From positions 12,808,288 to 12,872,287 of the forward strand of contig CM022673.1 of NCBI GenBank assembly GCA_012295275.1: a stretch of 64,000 nucleotides of DNA, given 5' to 3'. This document shows, piece after piece, positions 25,785 through 38,604 of the stretch (its first letter is position 1; each line of letters opens with the position of its first letter). Source of the DNA: Chrysomallon squamiferum (lineage: Eukaryota > Mollusca > Gastropoda > Neomphalida > Peltospiridae). The translations under genes and the position numbers were made by a program. The notes beneath the pieces were generated by a model. It did not search any database and was not told the origin of the DNA. It saw only the letters and a list, made by a program, of their open reading frames with translations.

Positions 25785-26340
25785 TGATAAAAAAAACCAT
25801 TTACTTTTCACTTTCAACAGCTATTGTAATTTAAAAATCCAGATTTGATAACAGAATCACAGAAGTATGGACATCCGACACAACTATATTTCTATTAAAC
25901 AAATATGAAAGAAATTTTCTAAAACATCCACAACTGATAAAGAATTAAATGCAGAATGTCACATTTGTTTAAAAAAAACTCATCTGTGACAGAATCATGA
26001 AACTGTGGACACCAACAACTACAGGGTCACAAGTCACCTGTTTTCAATAACATCAACAACAGCAGCACTGAACAGTTACAGCATATACGTTATCAGCTCA
26101 ACTGAAATGAAAATCCCCATGCAGTGACGGAAACACAAAAACACTGACAGCAGCAACTACACTATCCCGCTCTCCTGTTACAGAATGTTCTACCACATCC
26201 ACTGCGATGGCACCAACTCAGAATGAATGCCAGAGCAGGCAGCAGCTACCTGTTTTAAAACCACAGTCACTTAAATACGGATCAATAGCCGGTCATCTGC
26301 TACCTCTAGCTCAGTGAACAATCCTGTACAGAATTCACAG
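25785..26340. repeat. Degenerate tandem repeat, ACAGAATCA..GTGGACACC..CAACTAC units
   Basis: Four or five diverged units of about 100-130 bp share GTGACAGAATCA(T/C).GAA, GTGGACA(T/C)C and ACAACTA(C/T)A. The right half (26000-26340) is much less AT-rich than its surroundings and could carry an upstream exon or promoter of the minus-strand gene; this is inference. Confidence 0.45.
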
Positions 26341-26459
26341 TTAGATGTAACATACTGACTTTTAGCTATCATCTCAATGCAGGTAATTAAAACAGGATAA
26401 CCTGAGTTTTACATGGGTGAGAAATAACCACAGGAAAACATATGAATTCATAAACAAGA

Positions 26460-26720
26460 GTTGTTGTTGTTGTTGCTGTTTATAAATAAATAGCATAAAT
26501 ATATAAATAAGTATTGTAAGTTAATAAATAATAGAAAAATAAGTAAATAAATATGAAAAAAATTAATAAATAAATAACAAATAAGTAAGTAAGTAAATAA
26601 ACTGATGTATAACTAAATATGTAAGTAAATAACTAAACAAATAAATAATAAAATATTATCTAAATAAAAAAATAAAAAAATATATAAATAAATAAACAGA
26701 AATAGAATCATATTCTAATC
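26460..26720. repeat. (AAAT)/(AAGT) low-complexity tract
   Basis: TAAATAAATA, AAGTAAGTAA and similar units throughout. Confidence 0.85.
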
Positions 26721-26779
26721 TTTTTGAGTGTTATGAACAAAAATTATATAACTAAATATTGGGAAAAGTATAAAAAAGA

Positions 26780-27215
26780 GAATGTATAGATGTGTGTATA
26801 TTTATGAGTTACTGTTTATGTATTTGTGTTTGCATGTATGTATATATCAATATATATATATTTGTAAGAATGTAGATATACATATGCATATCTGTGTGCT
26901 TGTATGTAAATGTTTGTGTGTGCATGTATATATGTGTATATGTATGTATGTATGTATCTACATATGTATGTGTGTTTGTATATATCTATAAATGTATTTA
27001 TATAAGCATATATATTTATCTGTATATTATACTTATCTATACATATATGTATTTCTATCAATTTATTTGTATACGTAAATATATCTGTTTTTCTTCATAT
27101 CTGTGCACACAAACACACACACACATACATATATATTATATGTATGTATGTATATTTATCTTTGTATATATATAATCTGTTTATCTACTAGGTATATATA
27201 TATATAAATATGTAT
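26780..27215. repeat. TATG/TGTA/TA simple-sequence field
   Basis: Interrupted (TATG)n, (TGTA)n and (TA)n over more than 400 bp. The 69-93 codon frames on both strands are Tyr/Ile/Val/Cys repeat translations. Confidence 0.85.
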
Positions 27216-27279
27216 ATCTCTGTATTGTAAATAGTGATAATCACATATTTGTAACTGTTAAAGAAGACGTGACAAACAA

Positions 27280-27440
27280 AGTGTTACATCTTCAGGTTAA
27301 TTAACTGTTTTATTTATAAACATTTACCTGAAATGTCTCCCCAGGTAAAACTAGATGTTAATTAGTACATGATCATAAACACAGGCTCAGTCTATAAAAA
27401 GAAACCATCAAAATAAGTGAGGACTGTAAAGAGCAAAACT
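27280..27440. other. Unique block with two palindromes
   Basis: GTTAATTAAC (27296-27305) is a perfect 10-bp palindrome of homeobox/HNF1-like type. TTTACCTG (27323-27330) and CAGGTAAA (27342-27349) form a perfect 8-bp inverted repeat with an 11-base loop. Candidate regulatory element between two simple-repeat fields. Confidence 0.3.
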
Positions 27441-27471
27441 GAATCTTTGAAATGTTTTTATTTGAATCTTT

Positions 27472-27585
27472 TATAAATTTATTTTATTTATTTTATTTTA
27501 TTTTATTTTATTTTATTTTATTTTATTTTATTTTATTTTATTTTATTTTATTTGTTTTATTTTATTTTATTTTATTTTATTTTGA
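27472..27585. repeat. (ATTTT)n pentanucleotide microsatellite
   Basis: More than 20 near-perfect ATTTT units with a single ATTTG variant near 27552. Confidence 0.97.
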
Positions 27586-27706
27586 TTGGTTATTTAACCT
27601 TTTTTTTTTTATTTGGTATTAATTTTATATATAAAAATAACTAAATAATATATAATAAAACAAATGAATGAAAATAAATAAATATGTGTGTGTGTTAATT
27701 TTTTTA

Positions 27707-27715
<9 letters not shown>

Positions 27716-27746
<31 letters not shown>
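27716..27746. repeat. (AT)n microsatellite
   Basis: About 15 units. Confidence 0.95.
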
Positions 27747-27749
<3 letters not shown>

Positions 27750-28365
27750 TACATCATTTTTCTTTGAATTTGTTGTTTGTTGTCATGGTAACATTTGAAT
27801 ACATTCTATCAGTCTAATTACTGTGATTTTTTTTTTTTCTTAATAATTATGAGACTACAAATGAATTTTTTGATCAAATTAGGTTATTTCAGGAAGACTT
27901 GGCTAATCATAGTTTTCCTATTTTATTTCTGATAAAGAGAAAAAAAAAGCACTCAGTGGAAATCTAGAAAGAGTGTAACAAAAATGAAAGAACTCAAGTT
28001 TGTTGGGGAGGTAATTAAATTAGCTTCCTGTTTTTAGAGTTATCTTCCCTAATATTACCTTAAATAATGGTGCATAATGACATCTTTGAAGTGAAACTAA
28101 ACATCAAATAAAATAATAAAGAAGTGATGAAATAATTTTGTGTTTGGTAAAGTTATTTTAAATACTGGACCAATTTGCTGGAGTTGATTTATATTTAAAT
28201 ATTAAATCAGTAATTCTCAGCAGAGGCATTAACTTCAGTTCCATGATCAGTATAAAAATCAGTTTAGATGGCATCAATCTAGAAAATTATTTGAAAAGCG
28301 GTTTTCCAAAAAGAAAAAAAGAAAATTTAAAACCACTGTATTGAACCAATATAACAAATTTATTT
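27750..28365. other. AT-rich non-coding stretch
   Basis: No frame or motif recognised. Confidence 0.4.
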
Positions 28366-28555
28366 ATTTATTATTTCATTTAATTAATTAATTTATTTTT
28401 ATTTATCGGTTTCTAATTTTATTTGTTTTATTTATTAAAATTATTTTATTTTTTTTATTTATTTTAATGATTTTATTTTTTTTATTTTTTTTATTTTACG
28501 AATTTATCTACTTATTATTATTATTTATTTTATTTATTCATTCATTTACTGAAAT
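28366..28555. repeat. (TTTA)/(TTTTA) low-complexity tract
   Basis: TTTATTTATT and TTTTATTTT units with short interruptions. Confidence 0.85.
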
Positions 28556-29020
28556 CTGATGAAGGAAATATGTTAATACCACATTCCTTGGACTACTCCT
28601 ATTTTTTAACAGCAAGGGATCTTTTATAACCTGTATACCTTCCCACATACAGAAAAGAAAAAGATAATAACCAAAATTATCTTAGACACTGCAGTTATAG
28701 CCCACTCACTCACTAGAATGGAAAGTAACTTGGTAGGTACACCAATGAGGACAGATCCCACAATTCATTGCTTCTGAATGACATCCAGTATCAAACAACC
28801 ATAACTTGTTTTTTATGACAAGCTGTGGACTTAAACTTAAATAAATGATGAAAAACAAAAATTCTGCGTCCAAAATTTGAAGACAATAAATCATGAGAAT
28901 AAACAAAACAGTTATCGTGGTATTTGGAAAATAATTTTTTATGAGCTTTTAAGTGAGAGATAGTGTGTGGCAAGGCTTCGAAAAAAATCATATTGTTACT
29001 TCTGCAAATAGTTTAGAGTG
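28556..29020. other. Complex stretch, probable old interspersed repeat
   Basis: Moderate GC with phrases such as AGAATGGAAAGTAACTTGGTAGG at 28716-28736 that echo the island at 20570. Overlapping 66-codon minus frames have no domain I recognise. Confidence 0.3.
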
Positions 29021-29025
29021 AGTTA

Positions 29026-29123
<98 letters not shown>
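29026..29123. repeat. (TG)43-(GA)6 microsatellite
   Basis: About 87 uninterrupted bases of TG then GAGAGA, followed by imperfect purine sequence to about 29410. Confidence 0.97.
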
Positions 29124-29700
29124 CTGGAACAGAATGATAAACAAAAAAAAAAGAGATAAAATTGAGAAATGATAAAAAGATTGAGATACTGAAAGAAAGA
29201 GAAAAAGTGAGATAAACAATGTGAGAGACATAAAAGAGATGAACAGAGAGAAAAAATAACTTAGAAAAATGAAGAGATTATAGAGTGGAAGAAAAGAAAC
29301 AAAAAAGAAAGGCAGACTTTGAGAGTTAATGACAAAAAGAGTTACCAAGAAGAATAAGAAAGAGGAAAGAGAGGTTAAAGCAGAAAATAACTGACACAGA
29401 GAGAGATGACAGACTTAGTGTAATGAAAAAACAAATACCTCATTCTTTTGTCTATTGCCAGGAAAATTATTATCACATTAGTAAAGCAGGAGAAAAAATT
29501 ACCAGATCCATTTAGATTCAAATTTAATCACACTGGTCAAAAAGTAAGAAAAGTAATTTCATTCTGGATTACTGGATTTTTTGGTGCAGAGGAAAAAAAA
29601 AAGGGAAAAAGAAAGGTTAAATTGAAAGAAAAGAAAATGGATAATACATCAACTTAAAAAAAAAAAAAATAAAAAAAAATAAAAAAAGTCAGTGGTTTAG
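29124..29700. repeat. Imperfect purine-rich and poly-A sequence
   Basis: GAGA/GAAA-rich to about 29410, mixed sequence, then A-rich with runs at 29655-29690. The 69-codon frame at 29448-29657 is Lys-rich without a recognisable domain. Confidence 0.55.
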
Positions 29701-30205
29701 TTTTAAATATAGAAATTATTTTTTATTTTTTTTTTTTTTTCGTAAGAACATTTTTTATTTTTAAAGCATTTATACAGTACTACATTTACTTGACAGCACA
29801 TTTACTAAAACAGAATTAAAAATTTATAAATATGACATTTTAAAAATGTTTCAACTGTAAATTGAATTTGTAGATCTCGTTTTGGGAGGGAGCTCTCGTT
29901 TTGGGAGGGAGCTCCAGTATCGTGTTAAACTGATGTCATCTAAAATTTAATTTAAACACATAGTTAAAAAAATTATATTGAACTTGCACAAAGCCATGAG
30001 GCAGGTAATTTCAATTTGGCAGACGCGTTTGTTTCCGAGAGAATGGCAATGGAAAAAAATAAAGGTTTCAGAACAAAATGGATACAACTTTAAAAAGACT
30101 AAAATAGAACCTGTGACTATTTCATGACGCTAATTCAATTCAGAAGTCTCAATGGGGAACAGTTGCTAAAATAATTTTTATTTCAAATGAAAAAATTATG
30201 TCAAC
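29701..30205. other. AT-rich stretch with a short perfect duplication
   Basis: TCTCGTTTTGGGAGGGAGC occurs twice head to tail at 29875-29893 and 29894-29912, a perfect 2 x 19-bp tandem. The rest (30000-30060, GGCAGACGCGTTTGTTTCCG) is unique with two CpGs. Confidence 0.6.
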
Positions 30206-30209
30206 GAAA

Positions 30210-30445
30210 TTAGATGATGATGATGATGATGATTATGATAAGATAAAACAGTGGAAATAATATCAGTAACAACAATAATGATAAAAACAACAATAACAGT
30301 AATTATTATTTTTATATCTACAACAACAATCATAATAAATAATAAATAACTATAATTATAATAATAACAAAACAATAATAAATAGCAACAACAACAGTAA
30401 TAGTAATAGTGAAAATAATAATAATAATAATAAACTATCTAACAA
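30210..30445. repeat. GAT/AAC/AAT trinucleotide field
   Basis: (GAT)n near 30213-30233, then AACAATAAT-type units. Confidence 0.85.
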
Positions 30446-30920
30446 TTAAATAACAAAAGGAAATTTTACATTACATTTTAATAAATAAAGATAAAAAAAA
30501 GACAAATTTAAAATAAAGAAATTACATTACTACACAGCACCATGAAGAAAAAGAAAAACAAAATTATTCTGATTCCTGAAATTTAATCAAATTTTTTAAG
30601 ATGAAGATTACGAAAATACATTTTTTCATAAAGATTCAAATATTTTGTTTTCTTTTTATGAGATTATGCCTATCATTTTTTTTTTAAGAATATCTAAGCT
30701 AATGAATGTCTGTTTAAGAATTTCTATTAAAATGTTTATTCTTAATTAGTTGTCAAGTTCTTTTCAGTTTTCATTAATTCATACACTGATACATAAAAAA
30801 ACTCAATATACATACAAAAACATACATAAAAACATAAATCTTAAAAAATTAAATATATACACTAAAACCCATATATTGTTTAATACATGTATAAATGAAT
30901 CCACAAAAACATTCAAATCT
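30446..30920. other. AT-rich non-coding stretch
   Basis: A-rich and CATA-containing sequence; no gene evidence. Confidence 0.4.
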
Positions 30921-30924
30921 TTTT

Positions 30925-30981
30925 ACACACACACACACATGCACACACACACACACGCACACACACACACACACAAACACA
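30925..30981. repeat. (CA)n microsatellite
   Basis: Interrupted by ATG, CG and A variants. Confidence 0.93.
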
Positions 30982-31119
30982 TTCCAGAACTTTTCCACAA
31001 AGGTTAAAAACAAGTTACGTAACAGGAAAAAGAAAAAAAATGCTTCCAGTTTTAATAGATAAAAGCAATTAAAATCAACTAACTAAGTGAAGAAATCTTT
31101 GAATAAATACTGGAACATT

Positions 31120-31450
31120 CAAAAAGCTACGAACATCTGCAGGTTCTGGCAAAATCACTAACATGCCACAAATTTACATCCATGTCAGGAGTAACGTCAT
31201 TAAAGTGCCGCAAATTTCCGTTGACGACCGTACACCGATTTTTCTAATTCCTAATAATAATGGTGAAGATGTCTGCTGTTGTCAGTTGAAATTAATTTAC
31301 AGTTTGAAGAAATTACCTGTCACTTAGCCAGTCAGGCTTCGACAATTGGATCGCTTTCTGTTTATGACGACCAATTACAAGTTTCCACATGGTGCTAGGG
31401 CCAGTAACCGCAGTAATAGCATTCACATAGTGGAGACATTTTTTAATTAA
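31120..31450. other. Candidate conserved non-coding element
   Basis: About 330 bp of complex, CpG-containing sequence (CATTAAAGTGCCGCAAATTTC, TTGACGACCGTACACCG, CAATTGGATCGC, GACGACCAATTAC) in an AT/simple-repeat desert, with no long reading frame on either strand. CAATTG, ACCAATTA and TTAATTTAC cores suggest clustered homeodomain-type sites. Regulatory function is inference. Confidence 0.35.
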
Positions 31451-31671
31451 CATTCAGCGATCTTTTTAGTATTAATGTCAATGATGTTTTAATTCATGGG
31501 TTTATAAAATGAGTAAATATTATTTTCTTTTTCCAAGGATGTATAAGTTATGTTTTAATCAACTGTTTTATACAATAACTGGGTGAAAGAAAGATATATT
31601 TTGTTTAAAACTGAGCTTATACAAAGGCTTATGGAATAAAGTTTTGATCCACGGGTTTGAAAAACATATGA

Positions 31672-31718
<47 letters not shown>

Positions 31719-32480
31719 GGACTTACATGTTATATTTTAATCAAATGTAATAAAAAGGGCAAAATATTTTATTTAAAACAAAGCGTATTTTTTAAAGATA
31801 TAATATTATTCAATAAAATTTTAATAAATGTGTTTATAAAAGGTAGATAAAAATATATTTTATTTAAAATTCAACAAATTTTTAAATGCTAAATGAACCA
31901 TTTTAATCTTTCCTTTTAAAGAAAAAAAAATATTATATTTAAAACTGACATAATTTTAATGACATAACATTTCATTCTTTGGTTATAGAGAAAAAGGAAA
32001 AATGTTTTATCTAAAACTGAATATATTTTTTCAGAAAATTTCTTAATCTTTGGTTTTAATGAATGTATATGTATATATATATACACATATATCCACACAT
32101 TTTCTCCAACCACATACCTTTGGTAAACTGATCATCATAAAAGTCACTTTAAGAATGTTTTATTCCATTTCCAATTTTAACTTTTTTTTTATCTGTTTGC
32201 TTTTTTTCAATTGTATCTGAGATAAAATACAGAAGATTTAAAGAGGAAATATAAAGACATAAAGCTGAAAATAATTAATTACAAATGAAATAAAAAAAAT
32301 GTTATGTTAATTTAAATTAAATTTAAAATAAATCTAAAATGATTTAAATTGAATCTAAAATCATTTTCATTAATTTTTATATTAATCTAATTAAGTTAAT
32401 TTAAAGATAATCTAAATTAAATTAAAAACGATTCAAATTAAATAGAAATTAATTTAAACTGAAATAAAATGTAAATAAAA
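31451..32480. other. AT-rich stretch with (TA)n and AATTTAAA repeats
   Basis: (TA)n at 31680-31715. Degenerate units ending TTTTATTTAAAAC..A recur at about 31590, 31765, 31857 and 32005. A TTAAATTAAATTTAAAATAA-type low-complexity block lies at 32300-32470. Confidence 0.6.
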
Positions 32481-33380
32481 CACTGCTATAAACAGGCATG
32501 GAGAAGGTAATCAATATGATGGAGACAGAAATGTATGAGTGGAGTTAGTAGTGGTAACAGTTTAACAGCAGCCAATAACTGTGTTTGTTTTCATTTTCCT
32601 CTTGATTTCACAAATCCATCAATACTGATAATTGTGTTCACACTCACTGTAAGATTACATTTGCCAACAAAACATAATCAAAATAGTATACTGATAAACA
32701 AAAGTTCAGGAACATCAAAGTTGGTCATATTCAAATATAGCAGATGAAATGTATAGCATCTGTTAGATAATCCCATTATTAAAATATATAAAGTTAAGCA
32801 ATAAAATATCATAGGAAAACAACACTAATTTTTTATTTGTCACAATTACAATTCAATTCTTGATATTTTTGTTATAGCAGATTTTCCATTATGGCATGCA
32901 ATGATATCTTTTCTACAATAAACTTTTTTTTTGATTATTATGTAATTTTTGCATTCTTTTTTCTTACCACATTTTTTAAAGTATTTTTGATAAAAATGTT
33001 TTTCCATTATTTTTAATATATATATAACTTCTATTTATCTTATATCATTTTTTTTTTTCACATAATAAATGTTTTTTCATTTGTTTTATCTAATACCTAT
33101 TATCTGTTTGATTTGGGTTACACTGTATCAGAGTAAAAATGATCTGAGTGTGTTTAGGTTGAGATACATCAAAGTATGATGTATACAATTCTCATTTTGC
33201 TTGAGAAGTTTCTCATGTTCTGTGAGAATCAATGAAGGAAGGAAATAGGAACAACTTCCTGTAACAGATGATCTGTGATTATCAAGACTATTGTGTATGA
33301 GATGTTATATTAAATACAAGATATGTATGTGTATATAAAGAAAAACAGATGGATAGGTTTACATATACAAAAACAAATAC
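32481..33380. other. Unique non-coding stretch
   Basis: The 70-codon frame at 32535-32747 has no recognisable domain; the rest is T-rich. Nothing supported. Confidence 0.4.
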
Positions 33381-33387
33381 AAATATA

Positions 33388-33535
33388 TACCAGCAGTAAC
33401 ACATATGTACACAATATTATTTCATATATTTATATATCTAGATAGAAAGATATATAGATTTAAATACAGACATAGACAGATACCAGCAATGACAAGTATG
33501 TACACAATATTATTTCATATATTTATATATGTATA
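33388..33535. repeat. Tandem duplication of a 93-bp unit
   Basis: TACCAGCAGTAACACATATG at 33388 and TACCAGCAATGACAAGTATG at 33481 head two copies that share GTACACAATATTATTTCATA and the following TATATTTATATAT. Confidence 0.9.
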
Positions 33536-33554
33536 TCTATATATCTATTTAGAA

Positions 33555-33694
33555 AAACACACATACACACACACACACACATGCACAGAGATATCTATCT
33601 ATCTATCTATATATATATATATAGTTACAGATCTACACACAGACACATACACATATAAATACATACATACAAACATACACACACACACATACAA

Positions 33695-33768
<74 letters not shown>
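33555..33768. repeat. CA/GATA simple repeats with long (CA)n
   Basis: (CA)n at about 33560-33580, ATCT/TA units at 33592-33622, CATA/ACAC units, then pure (CA)34 at about 33701-33768. Confidence 0.95.
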
Positions 33769-33769
<1 letters not shown>

Positions 33770-35695
33770 ACTTATATCTGATGTACATATCCCCATGTTA
33801 AATTGTTTTTACACAACAATTATCTGTGGCAAGCTAATGTTAGCACTTAATTACTGCACTTTTCTGAGCTGCAATATTTTCTTTTGTTAGTCACTAAAAC
33901 TCTCCTCTTTTACTGACAGTTTATGACTTTCCACAGATGTTGTTACCTTGGCAACCATCTGATTTCTATTTTTCTCTAATGAATAGCATTAAGTACTTTA
34001 TGTCTACTTAAGTGAAAATAACTCTTAGTGAAAGTTTACTGACATCACTAGAGCACCTAAGTTAATTTCAAGCTATTGGATGTCAAGCATTTTGTCAATA
34101 ACATTATTTTTTATATTTAATATTTTTAAAAATATTTTTTAATATTTTTTAAAATTTATTTATTTGTTTTTTTATTATTCATTCATTCATTTCTGATAAA
34201 AACTTTTCAGACAAAAGCTGATTAATGTTTTTTTTATTAGCAGCAAGTGATTTTTTTAACACCTTCTCATTTTCAGGATAACATATTGTCTCTTATTTGA
34301 TAAAATTATAAACAGTAACACAGAATGAAGTAGCAAATATTTATTAAACAGTGTCTCAAAACATTTTAGTATCAGCAATAATTTAGTGTCAAATATATTT
34401 CTTCTTTATAAATGATAATATGAGAAATAAAACCACTAATGTGTTGACTATTCATTAATTAGCATCAAGTGACCATCCACAGCAACCTTCCCCAAAACAG
34501 TAATATATGTGCATTAAAAAGCATGGGCATGGGCTAGAACAGGAAATATTTCATAGTAGGAACTGGGAAAGGTTGATCCTGTGTTCTCCCACCAGTATTT
34601 TAGCAATGTGTTTACCTAACTTATACAGTAAGAATAGTTTAGTTCAACACTTTTTCTGATTTACTCATTTAGTAAGAAGTTAGCTCAAAGCTTATAGCTG
34701 TGCATGTTTACAACCTTTCTCTCTTGCAGTTTTTCAGTGGGTGTCCAAGAACACGATTAGGAAGTAATCTGAGATTAAATAAATCAGAAATGAACAACGA
34801 ATATCTGACATTTTACTTGATAACCCAGAAACCAGAATCGAGAATGGACAAATATTTAATTTTAATAATGTGCTGATAATGTGCATAGCAATTAGTGAAT
34901 GCTAAAGTAAAATAAGTTTTGTAAATTTGTTTATTAATTGCAAGAACTGTATTAACAAACAAGTTGTTACTCTGTATGTGTTTTCAGTTCTGTAGGCAGG
35001 TAGATAAAACAGATTCCTTGCTGCTAATCAGTAAGGAATAACCTACATGCTTTCACTCTCTACGATATTTCCCATTCCAGATAGTGTTTCAAAACTTATT
35101 AATAATATTTTCCTGTCTGTGGGTGGGTAAATACAAAAATCACTTGATAATAGTAACCTATGCAACAGTACCAGTGAGTTGCCTTGTTTATATATTTTCA
35201 ATTCCAGAGAGAGTTTCAGAATTTATCTTTGTTATGCATTTCTCAATTTGTGGGAACATGCATATTAAAATATAAATCTTGCTGCAAAACATTTTCCAGA
35301 ATAATGTACAGTTAATTCATGCTTAGATTTCTACTGTGGTTTTACAATAGTTTATCAATTTGGCTACATTTCAGTTTAAACAATATCTAGTTTATTAATG
35401 ATAGAATTCAAATAAACAGCATAAATAACAAATTATTGAATCCCACTCCTAAACGTGAACATACTACTGTGTATGCTGTTAATATTGGTTATCAGATGCA
35501 ATCTGTTCACATTGCTAAACAAACTCACATTTATTCTCTGTCTCAGATCAGAGGAAACAAATCAGTGATGTAGTTTAAATGTAATATGTTACAGACACCA
35601 GTCTATTCTGACAGACAGACAGACACACAGAGGAAATGAACTGTGATAAATCAAACTGATGAAATAGATTCTCGTGATCAAATTCTAATTAATTT
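33769..35695. other. Long unique AT-rich non-coding stretch
   Basis: Nearly 2 kb with few simple repeats and no convincing frame. Complex text at 34440-34640 (GCATGGGCATGGGCTAGAAC, GGAACTGGGAAAGGTTGATCC) looks like an old interspersed repeat, and TGTTTCAAAACTTATTAATAA near 35085 is partly echoed 130 bp later. Confidence 0.4.
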
Positions 35696-36030
35696 TTTTT
35701 CTTTTTCTTTTTATAGATTTTTTTTTTTTTTTATGTTTAAATAAAAGTTTTGTTAAAAAAGAAAGAAAATAATAATAATAATAAAAGTAATGTGGTAGAT
35801 TTTTTAAAAACTGGTTGATAAACAGTACTATAAAAAAGAATATTTTTCATGTCATCAATTTATTAAACATAATAATGAACATCTACTACCATGAACAACA
35901 TCATTCTCTTCATTATGATGATTACCACTATAATGAACATCATCATCACCATTCCATCATCACTGCCACTACCACCAGTATAATTATCAACATCATCATT
36001 AATATTAATTTGATTTGTTATTGTTGTTTT
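35696..36030. repeat. Poly-T, AAT and ATC simple sequence
   Basis: T-rich run 35690-35735, (AAT)n near 35769-35784, CATCATCA/CACCA-rich to 36000. Confidence 0.75.
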
Positions 36031-36440
36031 TGTAGCAGACATGGTACTGGTAGTAGTAGTTTTATTGTTGAAATTGTAGTAGTAGTAGTTGTAATAATAG
36101 TAATAGTAGAGGGAACAGTGATAATATCAGTAATAGTAGGAATAGAAATAACAACACCATAAGATTTACAGTAGTAGTTTTTGTAATAGTTTTAGTAATA
36201 GTAAAAGAAAAAATAGTCTTTGTAATAGCAGCAGAACAACAGTAGTAGTATAGAAGTAGCAGCAATAGTAATATAGTAGTAGTAGTACTAGTAGTAGAGG
36301 TAGTACTAATAAAAGTACTACTATGTTAGTACTAATAGTACTAATATAGTAGTAGCAGGAGTACTAGTAGTAGAAGTAGTAGCAGTAGTACTAGTAATAG
36401 CAGTAGTAGTCGTATTAGTAGTAATAGTAGTAATTCAATT
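36031..36440. repeat. (GTA)n/(AGT)n trinucleotide field
   Basis: Interrupted GTA, AAT and GCA units for about 400 bp, with TAGTACTAGTAGTAG-type self-complementary stretches at 36275-36410 that could fold back. Confidence 0.9.
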
Positions 36441-36990
36441 ATAATGAACTCAGATTACTACATTTTCATTATCTTTTCCCACTGCTACGATCAATATTAT
36501 CTTTGCAACTGCAAAAATGGAAAATAATCAAGTCTGAATATTCAGAGAACTACTCAACAGATGTCATCTGACAATCAGATAAATGGTGTTGTCACTGCTG
36601 GTGTTGTCAGAGCTGGAATCTTCTCTGCATGAGTTGAATAGTAATGTGACAAAATGACGTAAATCAGACCTTTAATGAACAACAGACAACAGTGTGATGT
36701 ATTAACTTCAGTGATTTACCAGCAGGAGATTTTTATTATCAGAACATTTGTATTCTGGATGTCCCAGGGATCAGTCCCCACTGGAATTTTGTCATGTTCC
36801 AACCATGGTCTAGAATTTAGTTTATCAAAGATTATGAAAGGGTTGTGATGCCTTTGGGAAAGTGTTTTAAAACATACCTTGCTGAAAAGAGGACACAAAG
36901 TTGTGGATTTCTGTTAATGGTTGTATGTTTGACTTTAGCATAAGACATTTTCGATATTCTAGTGTTGACAATAGAAAATCAGATAATGTG
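36441..36990. other. Unique stretch
   Basis: A CTGGATGTCCCAGGGATC/CAGTCCCCACTGG island at 36755-36785 resembles the interspersed-repeat text at 63000-63070 (ACCAGTCCCCAGTGGG). No gene. Confidence 0.35.
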
Positions 36991-36994
36991 CTCT

Positions 36995-37300
36995 AGGATT
37001 AGAGGTAGTAGTGGCAGCTGTGGTAGTACTAGTACTAGTAGTAGGAGTAGTAGTAGTAACAACAGTAGTAGTAGTGGTAATAGTAGAGTGGTGGTGATAG
37101 TAGTAGTAACAATAGTAATAGTATTAATTGTAAAACTGGCAATAGTAATAGTAGTGGTAGTAGTAGTAATAATAACAGTAGTAGTGGTAATAGTAGTAGT
37201 AGTAATAATAACAGTAGTAGTGGTAATAATAGTAGTTAGCAATAGTAATAATAAAATACTAGTAGTGGTAGTAGTAGCAATAATAAAATGTAGTAATAGT
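36995..37300. repeat. (GTA)n trinucleotide field
   Basis: GTAGTAGTGGTAATAGTAGT units throughout. An internal block with TAATAATAACAGTAGTAGTG is repeated at about 37167 and 37203. Confidence 0.93.
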
Positions 37301-37930
37301 AATTGTAACAGAATAGTTCTAATGATTGTAGCATAAGGAACACAGTTCTAATGATGTCTTTAAACAAACATTTGACTTCCAGTAACTGATGACACAGAAT
37401 TAATCAGTGTGTTCTAGTGATGCTGTTAAACAAATATTTGTCAGAAAATTAATGAAGTTGCTACAAAGGAGCATCTAAAAGAAAACAAACTTTTGTCTCT
37501 TTTAGACTCTGGAAGCAAACAATTACCCAGAGATGTCACAGAGTTAATTGCTAGAAGAAGTGAAATACACATACATCTGACTGTAGTGCAAGACATTTCA
37601 TCTCCATGTTAACTTTCAGAATTAAAAAATAGACTTTTTAGGGCGACATCATTTTCTTTACCAGATCACATGCATTGCTTTGACAGTGTGTTTCTGTGAG
37701 GTGACATTTCAGACGTGACCAATTCTGAAAATGGGAAGAAGCTAATTTTAAGAAACGTGTGTGTTTCGACATATTATAAATATTTAATAGTAGTATTCTG
37801 TTGTGTGGAGATATCTGATGTGAAGAACACAACACAATCAGTCATGTTGTAGATAATTTAATCTTTTAGGAGCAAGCATGATTTTGTCATGTTTATTCTG
37901 TTGATTCACCTTAAATTTTTCTATTTCTTC
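37301..37930. other. Unique stretch with a short duplicated phrase
   Basis: GTTCTA(A/G)TGATG.TTTAAACAAA(C/T)ATTTG occurs at about 37343 and 37410, a diverged pair about 67 bp apart. No gene. Confidence 0.5.
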
Positions 37931-37932
37931 TT

Positions 37933-37936
<4 letters not shown>

Positions 37937-37997
<61 letters not shown>
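37937..37997. repeat. (CT)30 microsatellite
   Basis: Uninterrupted. Confidence 0.97.
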
Positions 37998-38000
<3 letters not shown>

Positions 38001-38079
38001 CACCCTCCCTCCAGCTCTGCCTATCTCACTCTCTAATGCAGATTAATCTCTGCCACACACAAATTCACAAACACTGGAT

Positions 38080-38290
38080 TTAACATCTTCAGCTGGTTGG
38101 CTTTAATTGCCATTTGCAAGATTGAATAGCAGCATCCAATTATTGCTTAGATTAACATCCTGTGCAGGGAACAATGACATTTTCACAAGGAAAAAGTGAC
38201 CTTCAGGAAAGTCCTGACTGCCTCATCAAACACTCAGAAGCTGTTTTACAGTTAGCAGTTTTTGTGACCAGGCTGAGAAAAAGAAGAAAA
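38080..38290. other. Unique complex non-coding block
   Basis: CTTTAATTGCCATTTGC and CCAATTATTGCTTAGATTAAC in a balanced-composition context without a frame. Possible conserved element. Confidence 0.28.
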
Positions 38291-38399
38291 AAACGTTAAT
38301 TATTCTACACTGTATTAACACTGCAGATTTTCCTCTTAATAATGTAGAAAGAAAAACAGCTTTTTACTTTCTTGAACCATTTAATGTTTGTTTTTGATG

Positions 38400-38542
38400 T
38401 GTTTTCTCTTTCTCTCTCTTTTCAGCCTATCTCTATCTCTTCCTGTCTCTCTATCTATGTTTCTCTCTTTTCTGTCTTTCTCCCCTTTCTCTTCTTTCTT
38501 TTTTTCTCTCTCTCTCTCCCTCTTTCTTGCTCTCTGTCTCTC

Positions 38543-38604
<62 letters not shown>

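Noticed and set aside
31970-31990. TTCTTTGGTTATAG, reminiscent of the start of miR-9
   Set aside because: The match breaks after about eleven bases and no complementary arm is nearby.
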